From Bacteroidota bacterium (GTDB lineage: Bacteria > Bacteroidota > Bacteroidia > Sphingobacteriales > Sphingobacteriaceae): a DNA stretch of 64,000 nt. Shown one piece after another: positions 41,963 through 50,368 of this stretch. Location of the stretch: assembly GCA_023427985.1 (NCBI GenBank), contig JAEYZM010000032.1, forward strand, positions 18,178 to 82,177, in the 5' to 3' direction. The notes below the pieces were generated by a model, which ran no database searches, had not been told where the DNA came from, and saw only the letters and a program-made list of their open reading frames with translations. The stretch's first letter is position 1; every line of letters begins with the position of its first letter. The translations under genes were made by a program, and so were the position numbers.

Positions 41963-44816
41963 TCTTCTCAACGATGCCCATTTCTTTCTTCAGAAATTTA
42001 CCTGTATGACTTTTCTTATCATTACATAATTCTTCAGGAGTACCTTGGAAAATAATCTGACCACCTGCAGCACCGCCTTCTGGCCCCATGTCAATTACAT
42101 AGTCGGCAACCTTTACCACATCTAAATTATGCTCAATTACTAAAACGGTATTACCACGTTCTACCAATTCATTAAGCACGTTTAATAAAATTCGAATGTC
42201 TTCGAAATGCAATCCAGTGGTAGGCTCATCAAGAATGTAAATGGTTTTGCCTGTATCTTTTTTAGAAAGTTCTGTCGCCAATTTCACACGCTGTGCTTCA
42301 CCTCCAGAAAGTGTAACCGATGATTGTCCGAGGGTAATATAACCTAAACCTACATCTTGAATGGTTTTAATTTTTCTTAAGATGTGTGGCATATTTTCGA
42401 AGAAAGGAACTGCATCTTCGATGCTTAGATTCAATACATCGGCAATAGATTTACCTTTATATCGAACTTCCAATGTCTCTCGATTATAACGTTTACCATT
42501 GCAGGTTTCACAAAGCACCTGAACATCAGGAAGGAAATTCATCTCAATCACTTTCATGCCTGCACCTTCGCAGGTTTCACATCTCCCCCCTTTTACGTTG
42601 AATGAAAATCTACCAGGTTTATATCCTCTGATTTTAGCCTCAGGTAATTGAACAAAAAGATTTCTGATGTCTGAGAAAACTCCTGTGTATGTTGCAGGAT
42701 TAGAACGTGGTGTTCTTCCTATAGGAGTTTGATCAATCTCAATAACTTTATCGATGTGTTCCAATCCTTTGATCGATTTATAGGTCAATGGTTTTCTTTT
42801 CGAACCGTAAACGTATTGGTTTAATATCGGATATAGAGTTTCATTAATTAATGTCGATTTTCCAGAACCAGAAACACCCGTAACACAAATGAATTTTCCT
42901 AATGGAATCTGTAGGTTCAGATTTTTTAAATTATTGCCTTGCGCACCTATCAATTCAATAGTGTTCCCATTCCCCTTTCTTCTTTTCTTTGGCACTTCAA
43001 TTTCTTTAATTCCATTGATGTATTGAGCAGTGGTTGTATTCGATTTCAAAATATCTTGCGGACTTCCTTGTGCAACAATTTGTCCACCATGAATTCCTGC
43101 TGCAGGTCCAACATCAATCACATGATCTGCCTCAACAATCATATCTTTATCGTGCTCCACAACAATTATAGAATTGCCGATGTCGCGTAGGTTTTTTAAG
43201 GCATTGATTAATTTTTCATTGTCGCGCTGATGTAAGCCAATCGATGGTTCGTCTAGAATATACAATACGTTCACGAGTTGAGAACCTATTTGAGTGGCAA
43301 GTCGAATGCGTTGTGCTTCTCCCCCTGATAATGTTTTTGATACACGATCGAGGTTAAGATATTCTAATCCAACATCAAGCAAGAATCCAATACGAGATCT
43401 AATTTCTTTTAGAATTTCAACCGCAATAGTTTTTTGTCGATCCGACAATTTCTTCTCAATTCCATTGAACCAATCGTGTAAAGATTTTAAATCCATGGAT
43501 GCCAAATCGTAAATATGTTTGGAATCAATTTTGAAATATAAAGACTCTTTTTTTAACCTTGATCCTTCACAAGTTTTGCAGGTTACTTTTTGAACAAACT
43601 CTTCAATATCGTGGTTCTCATCGTCCGACTTTTTCTCGTTCTGTTGATCTAAATATTTTACAATCCCATTGAAGGTTACATTGTAACTCGACATTTGTCC
43701 ACCATATTGCATTTGAACAGGGATGGGCTCTTCGGAACCATAAAGAATTTCATGAATTGCTTCTTTCGACATTTTCTCAATAGGTGTTTGCATGGTAAAT
43801 CCATACACTTTCCCTAATGATTTTATGAGTTGGAATGTCCAAGTTTCTCTATATTCACCTAATGCTGCAATACCACCTTGTGCAATATTTTTTTTCTTAT
43901 CGGGAAGAATTAATTTTTCATCTACTTCAAATACATATCCCAATCCATCGCATGTTTCGCAAGCACCATAAGGGGAATTGAAAGAGAAGGTATTTGGTTG
44001 TGGTTCGTCGTAAGAAATACCAGTTTCTTCACACATCAAATACTTACTAAAATGCTTATCGGTATTCGTATCTTGATCTAAAATTTTTATTATACCTTTC
44101 GCTTGTTTCATCGCTGTTCTCACAGCATTTATCACTCGCATTTTTTCTTTCTCAGAAACAATTAAGCGATCAATAACAATTTCGATGTCGTGAATTTTGT
44201 ATCGATCCACTTGCATCTTTGGAACGAGTTCTAAAATTTCATTGTCGACACGCACCTTTAAATATCCTTGCTTTCTAATTTGCTCAAACAATTCTCTGTA
44301 ATGACCTTTTCTTCCTTTTACAACAGGAGCCAATACAGTGATGCTTTTGTCTTTATATGTTTTTAATATTGTTTCTATAATTTGATCTTCACTCATTTTC
44401 ACCATGAGTTTACCAGTATTGTACGAGTATGCATCGGCAACACGAGCATATAAGAGACGAAGGAAATCGTAAATTTCTGTTATGGTACCAACAGTAGATC
44501 GAGGATTTTTGCTGGTAGTTTTTTGTTCGATAGCTATAACAGGACTAAGGCCCTCTATCTTATCAACATCAGGACGCTCTAATCCTCCTAAGAATTGCCG
44601 AGAATAAGCACTAAAGGTTTCCATATATCTACGTTGACCTTCGGCATAGATGGTATCAAAAGCAAGGGATGATTTTCCACTTCCGCTCAAACCGGTAATT
44701 ACTACCAATTGGTTTCTAGGAAATTTTACATCGATATTCTTTAAATTATGAACTCTTGCTCCGTAAACTTCAATTTGTTGGATGCCTGTGCTTTCCTGGG
44801 TTTTCTTCTTAGCCAT
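41949..44816 (-). CDS. uvrA: excinuclease ABC subunit A
   Basis: 955 residues from the ATG at 44816. Two ABC modules: Walker A GLSGSGKSSLAFDTIYAEGQ and GVSGSGKSTLINETL; signatures LSGGEAQRIRLATQIG and LSGGEAQRVKLATELS; Walker B YILDEPSIGLH and YILDEPTTGLH. Zinc modules: CETCDGLGYVF, CKTCEGSRL, CETCEGAGMKV and CETCNGKRYNRETLEV. DNA damage recognition in nucleotide excision repair. The C-terminus (EKKNRK) and stop are contributed by a heptamer repeat array, so the exact end may vary between strains. Confidence 0.98.
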   Translation of the reverse strand: MAKKKTQESTGIQQIEVYGARVHNLKNIDVKFPRNQLVVITGLSGSGKSSLAFDTIYAEGQRRYMETFSAYSRQFLGGLERPDVDKIEGLSPVIAIEQKTTSKNPRSTVGTITEIYDFLRLLYARVADAYSYNTGKLMVKMSEDQIIETILKTYKDKSITVLAPVVKGRKGHYRELFEQIRKQGYLKVRVDNEILELVPKMQVDRYKIHDIEIVIDRLIVSEKEKMRVINAVRTAMKQAKGIIKILDQDTNTDKHFSKYLMCEETGISYDEPQPNTFSFNSPYGACETCDGLGYVFEVDEKLILPDKKKNIAQGGIAALGEYRETWTFQLIKSLGKVYGFTMQTPIEKMSKEAIHEILYGSEEPIPVQMQYGGQMSSYNVTFNGIVKYLDQQNEKKSDDENHDIEEFVQKVTCKTCEGSRLKKESLYFKIDSKHIYDLASMDLKSLHDWFNGIEKKLSDRQKTIAVEILKEIRSRIGFLLDVGLEYLNLDRVSKTLSGGEAQRIRLATQIGSQLVNVLYILDEPSIGLHQRDNEKLINALKNLRDIGNSIIVVEHDKDMIVEADHVIDVGPAAGIHGGQIVAQGSPQDILKSNTTTAQYINGIKEIEVPKKRRKGNGNTIELIGAQGNNLKNLNLQIPLGKFICVTGVSGSGKSTLINETLYPILNQYVYGSKRKPLTYKSIKGLEHIDKVIEIDQTPIGRTPRSNPATYTGVFSDIRNLFVQLPEAKIRGYKPGRFSFNVKGGRCETCEGAGMKVIEMNFLPDVQVLCETCNGKRYNRETLEVRYKGKSIADVLNLSIEDAVPFFENMPHILRKIKTIQDVGLGYITLGQSSVTLSGGEAQRVKLATELSKKDTGKTIYILDEPTTGLHFEDIRILLNVLNELVERGNTVLVIEHNLDVVKVADYVIDMGPEGGAAGGQIIFQGTPEELCNDKKSHTGKFLKKEMGIVEKKNRK

Positions 44817-44867
44817 AATGTGTTGCAAGATAACAAAAAAGGGTGGTATAAGTTTCTAGCTTAAAAC

Positions 44868-44897
44868 AAAAAAAGACGAGTGGATTGCTCGTCTTTT
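44868..44897 (-). terminator. intrinsic terminator of the lytic transglycosylase gene
   Basis: AAAAGACGAG (44871-44880)/CTCGTCTTTT (44888-44897) with a 7-base loop and T-rich flank on the minus strand, between the transglycosylase stop and uvrA. Confidence 0.75.
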
Positions 44898-44916
44898 ATA
44901 ATGATGGATTCAACAA

Positions 44917-45873
44917 TTATTTAGTAAAGGGATCACGTAATGCGTAGCCTTCTTTTGGCAATTGAATGTAATACGTTTTATTATTTTCGTTTTTCAAATA
45001 GGATTCTCTTAACCATGGATTAAAAGTTTTAAGAACTTTATAATTCACTTTCATATGGGCAGAGAATTTTGCAAAATCGGAAATACTAGTATCCACTTTA
45101 ACTGTGTAAGTTGGTATCAATTGATACATATCTTTTTTACGAATATGATATCCATAATCGCGTGGATTCTCCATGATTTGTTTCATTGCAACAATTCGAA
45201 ATACATATCGTGCAGTTTCTTGATTTAATACTAAGTCGTAATAATTGTTTGCCGATTGTCTTTGTAATTGAGCGCGCAAAGCTGTAGGACCCATATTGTA
45301 TGCAGCTGCTACCAATGTCCAACTTCCATACTCTTTATAAAGCTTATTGAAATAATCACAAGCTGCTTGAGTTGCTTTTTCAACATGATAGCGTTCGTCT
45401 ACTTGTTCGTTCACTTCCAATCCTAATTCTTTTGCAGTGATCTCCATGAACTGCCAAAATCCAACAGCTCCAGCTGGCGAGGTTAAATTCATGAATCCAG
45501 TTTCAATCACCGGAATGTATTTAAAGTCGTTAGGAATGTTATTGCGTTCCAATATTGGCTCAATGATTGGGAACCATCTATTTGCACGTTTGTGAATCAA
45601 AATGGTTTGTGTTTGCCAATATGTATTCACTGTTAACTCACGATCCATTCTTTCGTAAACATCGAAATCATTCATCGGTAATTTCTCGTTCGCAAAATGC
45701 AAATCGCGTGGAACTTCTAAAGCGAAAATTTGATACTTCGATTTAAATAATTGCTTATGCTCTTCATCATCTACAACACGAGTACTGAAGGTAAACAATT
45801 GCACTATCATTGTTAAAAACATTATCAATCCTAAACTGATAATTGTCTTACTATGTCTTCTGATTCTTTGCAT
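44917..45873 (-). CDS. MltD-like lytic transglycosylase
   Basis: 318 residues. N-terminal transmembrane or signal segment (IISLGLIMFLTMIVQLFTF). SLT domain in the middle: FKYIPVIETGFMNLTSPAGA with the catalytic Glu, VGFWQFMEITAKELGL, and YGSWTLVAAAYNMGPTALRA. The C-terminus contains a LysM-like or similar short module (YTVKVDTSISDFAKF, LRESYLKNENNKTYYIQLP). Cleaves glycan strands of peptidoglycan. The ATG is preceded by a strong Shine-Dalgarno sequence, GAAAGGAG, with a 7-base spacer, exceptional for this phylum. Confidence 0.9.
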   Translation of the reverse strand: MQRIRRHSKTIISLGLIMFLTMIVQLFTFSTRVVDDEEHKQLFKSKYQIFALEVPRDLHFANEKLPMNDFDVYERMDRELTVNTYWQTQTILIHKRANRWFPIIEPILERNNIPNDFKYIPVIETGFMNLTSPAGAVGFWQFMEITAKELGLEVNEQVDERYHVEKATQAACDYFNKLYKEYGSWTLVAAAYNMGPTALRAQLQRQSANNYYDLVLNQETARYVFRIVAMKQIMENPRDYGYHIRKKDMYQLIPTYTVKVDTSISDFAKFSAHMKVNYKVLKTFNPWLRESYLKNENNKTYYIQLPKEGYALRDPFTK

Positions 45874-45919
45874 TTTTTTTCTCCTTTCTCAGTTAATTAA
45901 ACCATGCTCAAATCGGCGG

Positions 45920-45927
45920 CAAAAATA
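45920..45927 (-). promoter_or_regulatory. -7 box of the transglycosylase gene
   Basis: Reads TATTTTTG on the minus strand, 46 bases upstream of the ATG at 45873. The leader between them holds the strong Shine-Dalgarno sequence. Confidence 0.4.
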
Positions 45928-46101
45928 CGCATAATCGAGTGATATTCATAGAGATGCTCAAGTCGCAAGTTTTTGAATGTGGATTATTTTCTACAAGTCG
46001 GGTTCATAAATTGTCGATACGCTTGTTAAGCGGTGATTATTTTTATGTAAATTTTTTTGTCTTTTTTTATCCATATTTCCACATTTAGGCATTTTTCGCC
46101 G

Positions 46102-46109
46102 TACTTTTG
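46102..46109 (+). promoter_or_regulatory. -7 box of the pseudouridine synthase gene
   Basis: TACTTTTG ending 4 bases before the ATG at 46114; it predicts a leaderless or very short-leader transcript, as at pdxJ. Confidence 0.45.
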
Positions 46110-46113
46110 CATC

Positions 46114-47250
46114 ATGAAATATTCAAAGAAAGATCGTCGAGACGACGAACAAAAAGGCCGTAAATCGGTTGCTGGAGACAGGAAATCTAGTGTTAGAAAA
46201 TCGTACGGGGAGAAGGATGAAAATAGAAAAACGGGAATACGAAAAACGTATGGAGAGAGAGGTGAGGAAAATAGAAAATCGAGTGTGAGAAAATCGTATG
46301 GGGAGAAGGATGAAAATAGAAAGACGGGAATACGAAAATCGTATGGGGAGAGAGAAGATAATAGAAAATCGAGTGTGAGAAAATCGTATGGGGAGAGAGG
46401 TGAAGAAAATAGAAAATCGGGAACACGAAAAACGTATGGGGAAAGACCAATCGATTTTAGGGAAAAAGAAGAAAGAAAAAGCACTAGAACACCAAAAGTT
46501 AAGTCTCCGGGTATCACCAAAAAAGATCCGAATGAATTGATTCGTTTGAATAGATTCATTTCAAATTCGGGTGTATGTTCGAGGAGAAAAGCCGATGAAT
46601 TAATTTTGAAGGGTGAGGTAAGTGTAAACGGTGAAGTTGTGAAAGAGCTCGGATTTAAAGTGAAGCTAGCCGATAAAATTAAATTTCAGGGCAAACTTTT
46701 AAAGCCAGGGAAATTAGAATACATCTTATTAAACAAACCCAAAGATTACATCACAACAACAGACGATCCGATGGAACGTAGAACAGTGATGGATTTGGTT
46801 CGTAATGCAAGCACAGAACGCGTGTATCCAGTAGGTCGATTAGATAGAAATACGACAGGCCTATTGTTGTTAACAAACGATGGCGATTTAGCCGATAAGT
46901 TAGCTCATCCAAGAAATCAAGTACGAAAAATCTACGAAGTTGAATTGGATAAATCTTTAATCACTTCGGATTTTGAAAAAATTAAAAACGGCTTTGAACT
47001 AGAAGATGGTTTAGCAAAAGTTGATGAGATTAGTTATATCGATGGTAAATCGAAGAAACATGTTGGTGTGGAATTACACATCGGCAGAAATAGAATTGTT
47101 CGTCGAATATTTGAATCGCTAGGATATGAAGTGGTAAAATTGGATCGAGTGGTGTATGCGGGTTTAACAAAAAAAGATTTGCCACGAGGTAGATTTCGCC
47201 ATTTGACAAAAGAAGAAATTGTTTATCTTAAGCACCTGAATAAATATTAA
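46114..47250 (+). CDS. RsuA/RluB-type pseudouridine synthase with repeat tail
   Basis: 378 residues from the ATG at 46114. Residues 23-112 are six 15-16-residue repeats (RKSSVRKSYGEKDEN and variants), strongly basic with acidic caps, predicted disordered. An S4 RNA-binding domain follows (IRLNRFISNSGVCSRRKADE). The catalytic domain has YPVGRLDRNTTGLLLLTNDG with the nucleophile Asp244, then VELHIGRNRIVRRIFESLGY and LDRVVYAGLTKKDLPRGRFR. It modifies uridine in 23S or 16S rRNA. The tail probably adds RNA or ribosome affinity (inference). mtgA follows directly. Confidence 0.93.
   Translation: MKYSKKDRRDDEQKGRKSVAGDRKSSVRKSYGEKDENRKTGIRKTYGERGEENRKSSVRKSYGEKDENRKTGIRKSYGEREDNRKSSVRKSYGERGEENRKSGTRKTYGERPIDFREKEERKSTRTPKVKSPGITKKDPNELIRLNRFISNSGVCSRRKADELILKGEVSVNGEVVKELGFKVKLADKIKFQGKLLKPGKLEYILLNKPKDYITTTDDPMERRTVMDLVRNASTERVYPVGRLDRNTTGLLLLTNDGDLADKLAHPRNQVRKIYEVELDKSLITSDFEKIKNGFELEDGLAKVDEISYIDGKSKKHVGVELHIGRNRIVRRIFESLGYEVVKLDRVVYAGLTKKDLPRGRFRHLTKEEIVYLKHLNKY
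46180..46449 (+). repeat. in-frame tandem repeats of 45-48 bp inside the pseudouridine synthase gene
   Basis: Six units of RK(S/T)xxRK(S/T)YGE(K/R)xxEN. Alternate units are most alike (SSV type and TGI type), so the array grew by duplication of a two-unit block of about 93 bp. The opposite strand is also open here, which is only a by-product of the repeats. Confidence 0.85.
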
Positions 47251-47251
47251 A

Positions 47252-47941
47252 ATGCCGATGAAGAAATTTTGGTCTATTGTTAAAAAAATAATACTCTATT
47301 CTTTCATCATCAGCATTTCCTTAACCATACTTTATCGTTTTGTTCCACCCCCATTTACCATCTTGATGATTCAAAGATTGGTGGAACAAAAGATGGATGG
47401 TGAAAAATTAAAATGGAAACGAGATTGGGTTTCCATCGATGAAATGTCGCCCTTCATTCAACGTGCCGTTATTGCATCGGAAGACGATCAGTTTTTAAAT
47501 CATTGGGGCTTCGATGTTGATGCAATCAAAAGTGCCTATCAGCAAAACAAAAAAGGAAAACGTTTGAAAGGGGGTTCAACCATCACACAACAAACTGCAA
47601 AAAATATTTTCTTGTGGCCCGATCGCTCTTATTTTCGCAAAGCATTAGAAGCATACTTCACATTAATGATTGAACTCTTTTGGTCGAAAGAACGAATCAT
47701 GGAAGTATACTTAAATAGTATCGAAATGGGCGATGGTATTTATGGAATTGAAGCAGCTTCGAAACACTATTTCAAAAAATCTGCAAAAGATTTAAGCAAA
47801 AGAGAATCCGCTGCGATCGCCGCCATACTTCCTAACCCCCGTAAATGGTCGGCCTCCAAACCCAATGCCTACATCGTAAAACGCCAGTATAGAATTTTGA
47901 AAAGAATGCGTTACATTGGAAAACCGGAATGGATTAAATAG
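47252..47941 (+). CDS. mtgA: monofunctional biosynthetic peptidoglycan transglycosylase
   Basis: 229 residues; starts one base after the pseudouridine synthase stop (an ATG two codons later is also possible). N-terminal transmembrane helix (IILYSFIISISLTILYRF). GT51 domain: RAVIASEDDQFLNHWGFD with catalytic Glu77, KRLKGGSTITQQTAKNIFLW, KEYFTLMIELFWSKERIMEV-like AYFTLMIELFWSKERIMEVY, LNSIEMGDGIYGIEAASKHY and the ending AAILPNPRKWS. Polymerises lipid II into glycan strands; lacks a transpeptidase domain. Confidence 0.95.
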   Translation: MPMKKFWSIVKKIILYSFIISISLTILYRFVPPPFTILMIQRLVEQKMDGEKLKWKRDWVSIDEMSPFIQRAVIASEDDQFLNHWGFDVDAIKSAYQQNKKGKRLKGGSTITQQTAKNIFLWPDRSYFRKALEAYFTLMIELFWSKERIMEVYLNSIEMGDGIYGIEAASKHYFKKSAKDLSKRESAAIAAILPNPRKWSASKPNAYIVKRQYRILKRMRYIGKPEWIK

Positions 47942-48029
47942 TGTATTAAAAAATAGAAATTAGGAATCAAGTTATTAATTTCTATAGCTAATCTGATATT
48001 GATTACTTAATAACATAATTCCCAATTAC

Positions 48030-48950
48030 TTAATTTACAAATTGATATTTCTTTTCAGGCACAAATTTATTTTCTTGCTTCAAATGCAATAAAGCATTCT
48101 TACACGCTTCTTCCCAATTTAAAGGACTGCCTTCAAGATCTGTTCTGCGTCCCGATAAAAGTCGATTGAAATCTTGAGGACCAAACATCGTGCGAATGTT
48201 TAGCATTTGCTCAACAAATTTCGATTGCGGTGCAGCATCTATACCTTCTGCTACCATCGCAACCATTTTACCTTCCTTATTCATTAATCCCATACCAACA
48301 ATAAAAATCCCAATTGGATCATCAAGTGATTGCAATCGCTCTCCTTTTATGACATGATTTGTTCCTAGGTCGATGTAGTAATTCTTCGCACTCGCTGTGG
48401 TACTTTTGAAAATGCCGTATTCTTTTAATGGTGCCGAAGGATAGATAAACGACTCACGTAAAATTGGCACTACTAAATAATCGATATTCTCAGATTGCAT
48501 TTTTACTTTTAATTCTTCTAAGAATTTTTTCTTGCCTTTGTTGAAAGCGAGTACCGACATTGTTTTTGATTGGCCTTCTAAGTTCATTCGGTTCACATAC
48601 ATCGGCACATCAATTACATCGGCAATTGTTCCAAAATAAACTTCTGGCAGGTCAATCGATTTATAATTATTTGCGAATGAAATTTCTTTCAATCCCTTCG
48701 ATGCTAAAAAACTATCGACTTTCGATGAGAGTTTGTTCAAGTTCGAATTGCTTTGATTGAATTCTGCATCAAAACTCACATAACGCGTCTTCATAAATGC
48801 TATGCGAGCATCGGCACTTACTTTATGCTTATTGATTAGTTCGGCGTAATAAGGCGAACCCAATTGTTGCGGTTGCTGATTTTTAGGAAAGTCGAACGAT
48901 AGCAATACAAGAGTTACTGCCACTAAAGAAATGCTAAATCTGATTTTCAT
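48030..48950 (-). CDS. exported protein of unknown function
   Basis: 306 residues from the ATG at 48950 (another two codons upstream). Hydrophobic N-terminal leader (IRFSISLVAVTLVLLSF). The mature part is mixed alpha/beta, without a lipobox or a motif I recognise; notable stretches are IDYLVVPILRESFIYPSAPL and DPIGIFIVGMGLMNKEGKM. Convergent with mtgA and separated by about 90 bases that contain a 9-bp inverted repeat (TAGAAATTA, 47954-47962 and 47976-47984). Confidence 0.65.
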   Translation of the reverse strand: MKIRFSISLVAVTLVLLSFDFPKNQQPQQLGSPYYAELINKHKVSADARIAFMKTRYVSFDAEFNQSNSNLNKLSSKVDSFLASKGLKEISFANNYKSIDLPEVYFGTIADVIDVPMYVNRMNLEGQSKTMSVLAFNKGKKKFLEELKVKMQSENIDYLVVPILRESFIYPSAPLKEYGIFKSTTASAKNYYIDLGTNHVIKGERLQSLDDPIGIFIVGMGLMNKEGKMVAMVAEGIDAAPQSKFVEQMLNIRTMFGPQDFNRLLSGRRTDLEGSPLNWEEACKNALLHLKQENKFVPEKKYQFVN

Positions 48951-49054
48951 ATTCACAATTTACGAATATGACAACAATTTTGTACAAGACCCCTACGGGG
49001 TAAAAAAGAAAAAAGGAAATGGAAAATGGAAAATCGTACAACGAATTTATAATC

Positions 49055-49089
49055 AAAAAAAAAAGCTCTTCAGTTTCCTGAAGAGCTTT
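49055..49089 (-). terminator. intrinsic terminator of the rpsF-rpsR-rplI operon
   Basis: 12-bp stem AAAGCTCTTCAG (49062-49073)/CTGAAGAGCTTT (49078-49089), TTTC loop, ten T on the minus strand (49055-49064). Confidence 0.9.
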
Positions 49090-49108
49090 CTTATGTTTTG
49101 AATAAAAA

Positions 49109-49552
49109 TTACTCAGCCACTACTTCGAATGGAACTTGAATTTTTACTTCTTTGTGTAAGTTTAAGTTTGCTACATAGCTTCCTAAGAATTTCACATCTG
49201 TTTCAAACGTAATTCTCTTACGATCTACTTCAAATCCTAATTTCTTTAAAGCTTCTGCAAATTGGATGGTATTCACCGCTCCAAAGATTTTACCTGACTC
49301 ACCAGCTTTAGCGCCAATAGAAACAGTAACGTTTTGTAAGCTTGCTGCAATTTTTTCTGCCTCTTGCTTAATACGATCTTGTTTAAATTGAGCTTGACGA
49401 ATGTTTTCAGCTAAAATTTTACGGTTTGAATCGTTAGCAATTACTGCATAACCTTTTGGGATAAGGTAGTTACGACCGTAACCATCTTTTACTCTGACAA
49501 CATCGTCTTTGTAACCCAAATTCTTAATATCTTGTTTTAATATAACTTCCAT
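49109..49552 (-). CDS. rplI: 50S ribosomal protein bL9
   Basis: 147 residues. MEVILKQDIKNLGYKDDVVR, VKDGYGRNYLIPKGYAV, then a long helix (AENIRQAQFKQDRIKQEAEK) and the C-terminal domain with AGESGKIFGAVNTIQFAEAL. Last gene of the operon. The ATG has a strong Shine-Dalgarno sequence, AAGGAGG, with 8 bases between. Confidence 0.98.
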   Translation of the reverse strand: MEVILKQDIKNLGYKDDVVRVKDGYGRNYLIPKGYAVIANDSNRKILAENIRQAQFKQDRIKQEAEKIAASLQNVTVSIGAKAGESGKIFGAVNTIQFAEALKKLGFEVDRKRITFETDVKFLGSYVANLNLHKEVKIQVPFEVVAE

Positions 49553-49565
49553 TTCGTGTCCCTCC

Positions 49566-49829
49566 TTATTTCAATGAATCTGCAACATAAGGTAATACAC
49601 CGATGTGGCGAGCACGCTTAACAGCTTGTGCTACTTTACGCTGATATTTTAATGAAGTACCAGTTAAACGACGTGGCAAAATTTTACCTTGATCGTTAAT
49701 GAACTTTAATAAGAAGTTAGCGTCTTTGTAATCGATATACTTAATACCATTTTTCTTAAAACGGCAGTACTTTTTACGGTTATCCTCCACCTTGGGAGCA
49801 GTTACGTAGCTAATGTTATCTTTTGCCAT
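49566..49829 (-). CDS. rpsR: 30S ribosomal protein bS18
   Basis: 87 residues. KKYCRFKKNGIKYIDYKDAN, FLLKFINDQGKILPRRLTGT, SLKYQRKVAQAVKRARHIG, LPYVADSLK. It binds 16S rRNA as a dimer with bS6, encoded just upstream (1-base gap). A GAGGAGG sequence lies 9 bases before the ATG, inside the end of rpsF. In Flavobacterium ribosomes bS18, with bS6 and bS21, forms the pocket that hides the 16S anti-Shine-Dalgarno tail (recalled from the literature), which makes that site interesting. Confidence 0.98.
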   Translation of the reverse strand: MAKDNISYVTAPKVEDNRKKYCRFKKNGIKYIDYKDANFLLKFINDQGKILPRRLTGTSLKYQRKVAQAVKRARHIGVLPYVADSLK

Positions 49830-49830
49830 C

Positions 49831-50202
49831 TTAGTTTGCCTCCTCTACTGCTTTTACTTTTTTCGGAAGTGGAGCTAATTGTCCATTGCGCTTACGATCA
49901 TTGTATGCTACTGCATGCTTGTCTAAGGCAATAGTCAAGAAACGCATGATACGCTCATCACGTTTGTACTCAACCTCTAATTTGTTAATTAACTCGCCAC
50001 TTGCTTTAAACTCCGTCAAATGATAGAAGCCCGTAGTCTTCTTTTGAATTGGATAAGCTAGTTTTTTCAGACCCCAATTGTCTTCTGCGACAATTTCGGC
50101 ACCGTTATCAGTTAAGACCTTTTTGAATTTGGCAACTACCTCTTTCATTTGCTCTTCTGATAACAAAGGGGTCACAACGATTAACGTTTCGTAATTTTTC
50201 AT
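49831..50202 (-). CDS. rpsF: 30S ribosomal protein bS6
   Basis: 123 residues from the ATG at 50202; an upstream start at 50238 would lie in the leader. MKNYETLIVVTPLLSEEQMK, GAEIVAEDNWGLKKLAYPIQ, KKTTGFYHLTEFKASGELI, RDERIMRFLTIALDKHAVAY and a basic C-terminal tail. First gene of the rpsF-rpsR-rplI operon with a good promoter at 50251-50281. The leader holds a small stem, CCAC/GTGG. Confidence 0.98.
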   Translation of the reverse strand: MKNYETLIVVTPLLSEEQMKEVVAKFKKVLTDNGAEIVAEDNWGLKKLAYPIQKKTTGFYHLTEFKASGELINKLEVEYKRDERIMRFLTIALDKHAVAYNDRKRNGQLAPLPKKVKAVEEAN

Positions 50203-50250
50203 TGTGTTACTTTGCTTTGTTTTATTTGTTATTTCCACTTATGTGGGCTG

Positions 50251-50281
50251 CAAATGTAAGGCTTCTGAATTGTAAATGCAA
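50251..50281 (-). promoter_or_regulatory. promoter of the rpsF operon
   Basis: On the minus strand: TTG (50281-50279), a 20-base spacer, TACATTTG (50258-50251), giving a leader of roughly 45 bases before the rpsF ATG. Confidence 0.65.
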
Positions 50282-50309
50282 GAGGAATGTTAAAAAATTG
50301 AAACACAAT

Positions 50310-50368
50310 GTATTAAGTACTAAGTACAAAGTATTAAGAGCGCGTTCTTTGTACTTAATACTTAATAC
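50310..50368. repeat. inverted heptamer arrays forming a 22-bp stem
   Basis: GTATTAA, GTACTAA, GTACAAA, GTATTAA (50310-50337), then an inverted copy. 50310-50331 pairs with 50347-50368 with one mismatch in 22. The right arm contains the stop codon of the methyltransferase gene. Confidence 0.75.

Noticed and set aside
46180..46449. Possible CRISPR array
   Set aside because: Units are contiguous, in frame and without unique spacers; they encode a protein repeat.
46026..46559. Long open frame on the minus strand opposite the pseudouridine synthase repeats
   Set aside because: It exists only because the repeat unit lacks stops on the other strand; its sequence is repetitive Phe/Ser/Pro without domain features.
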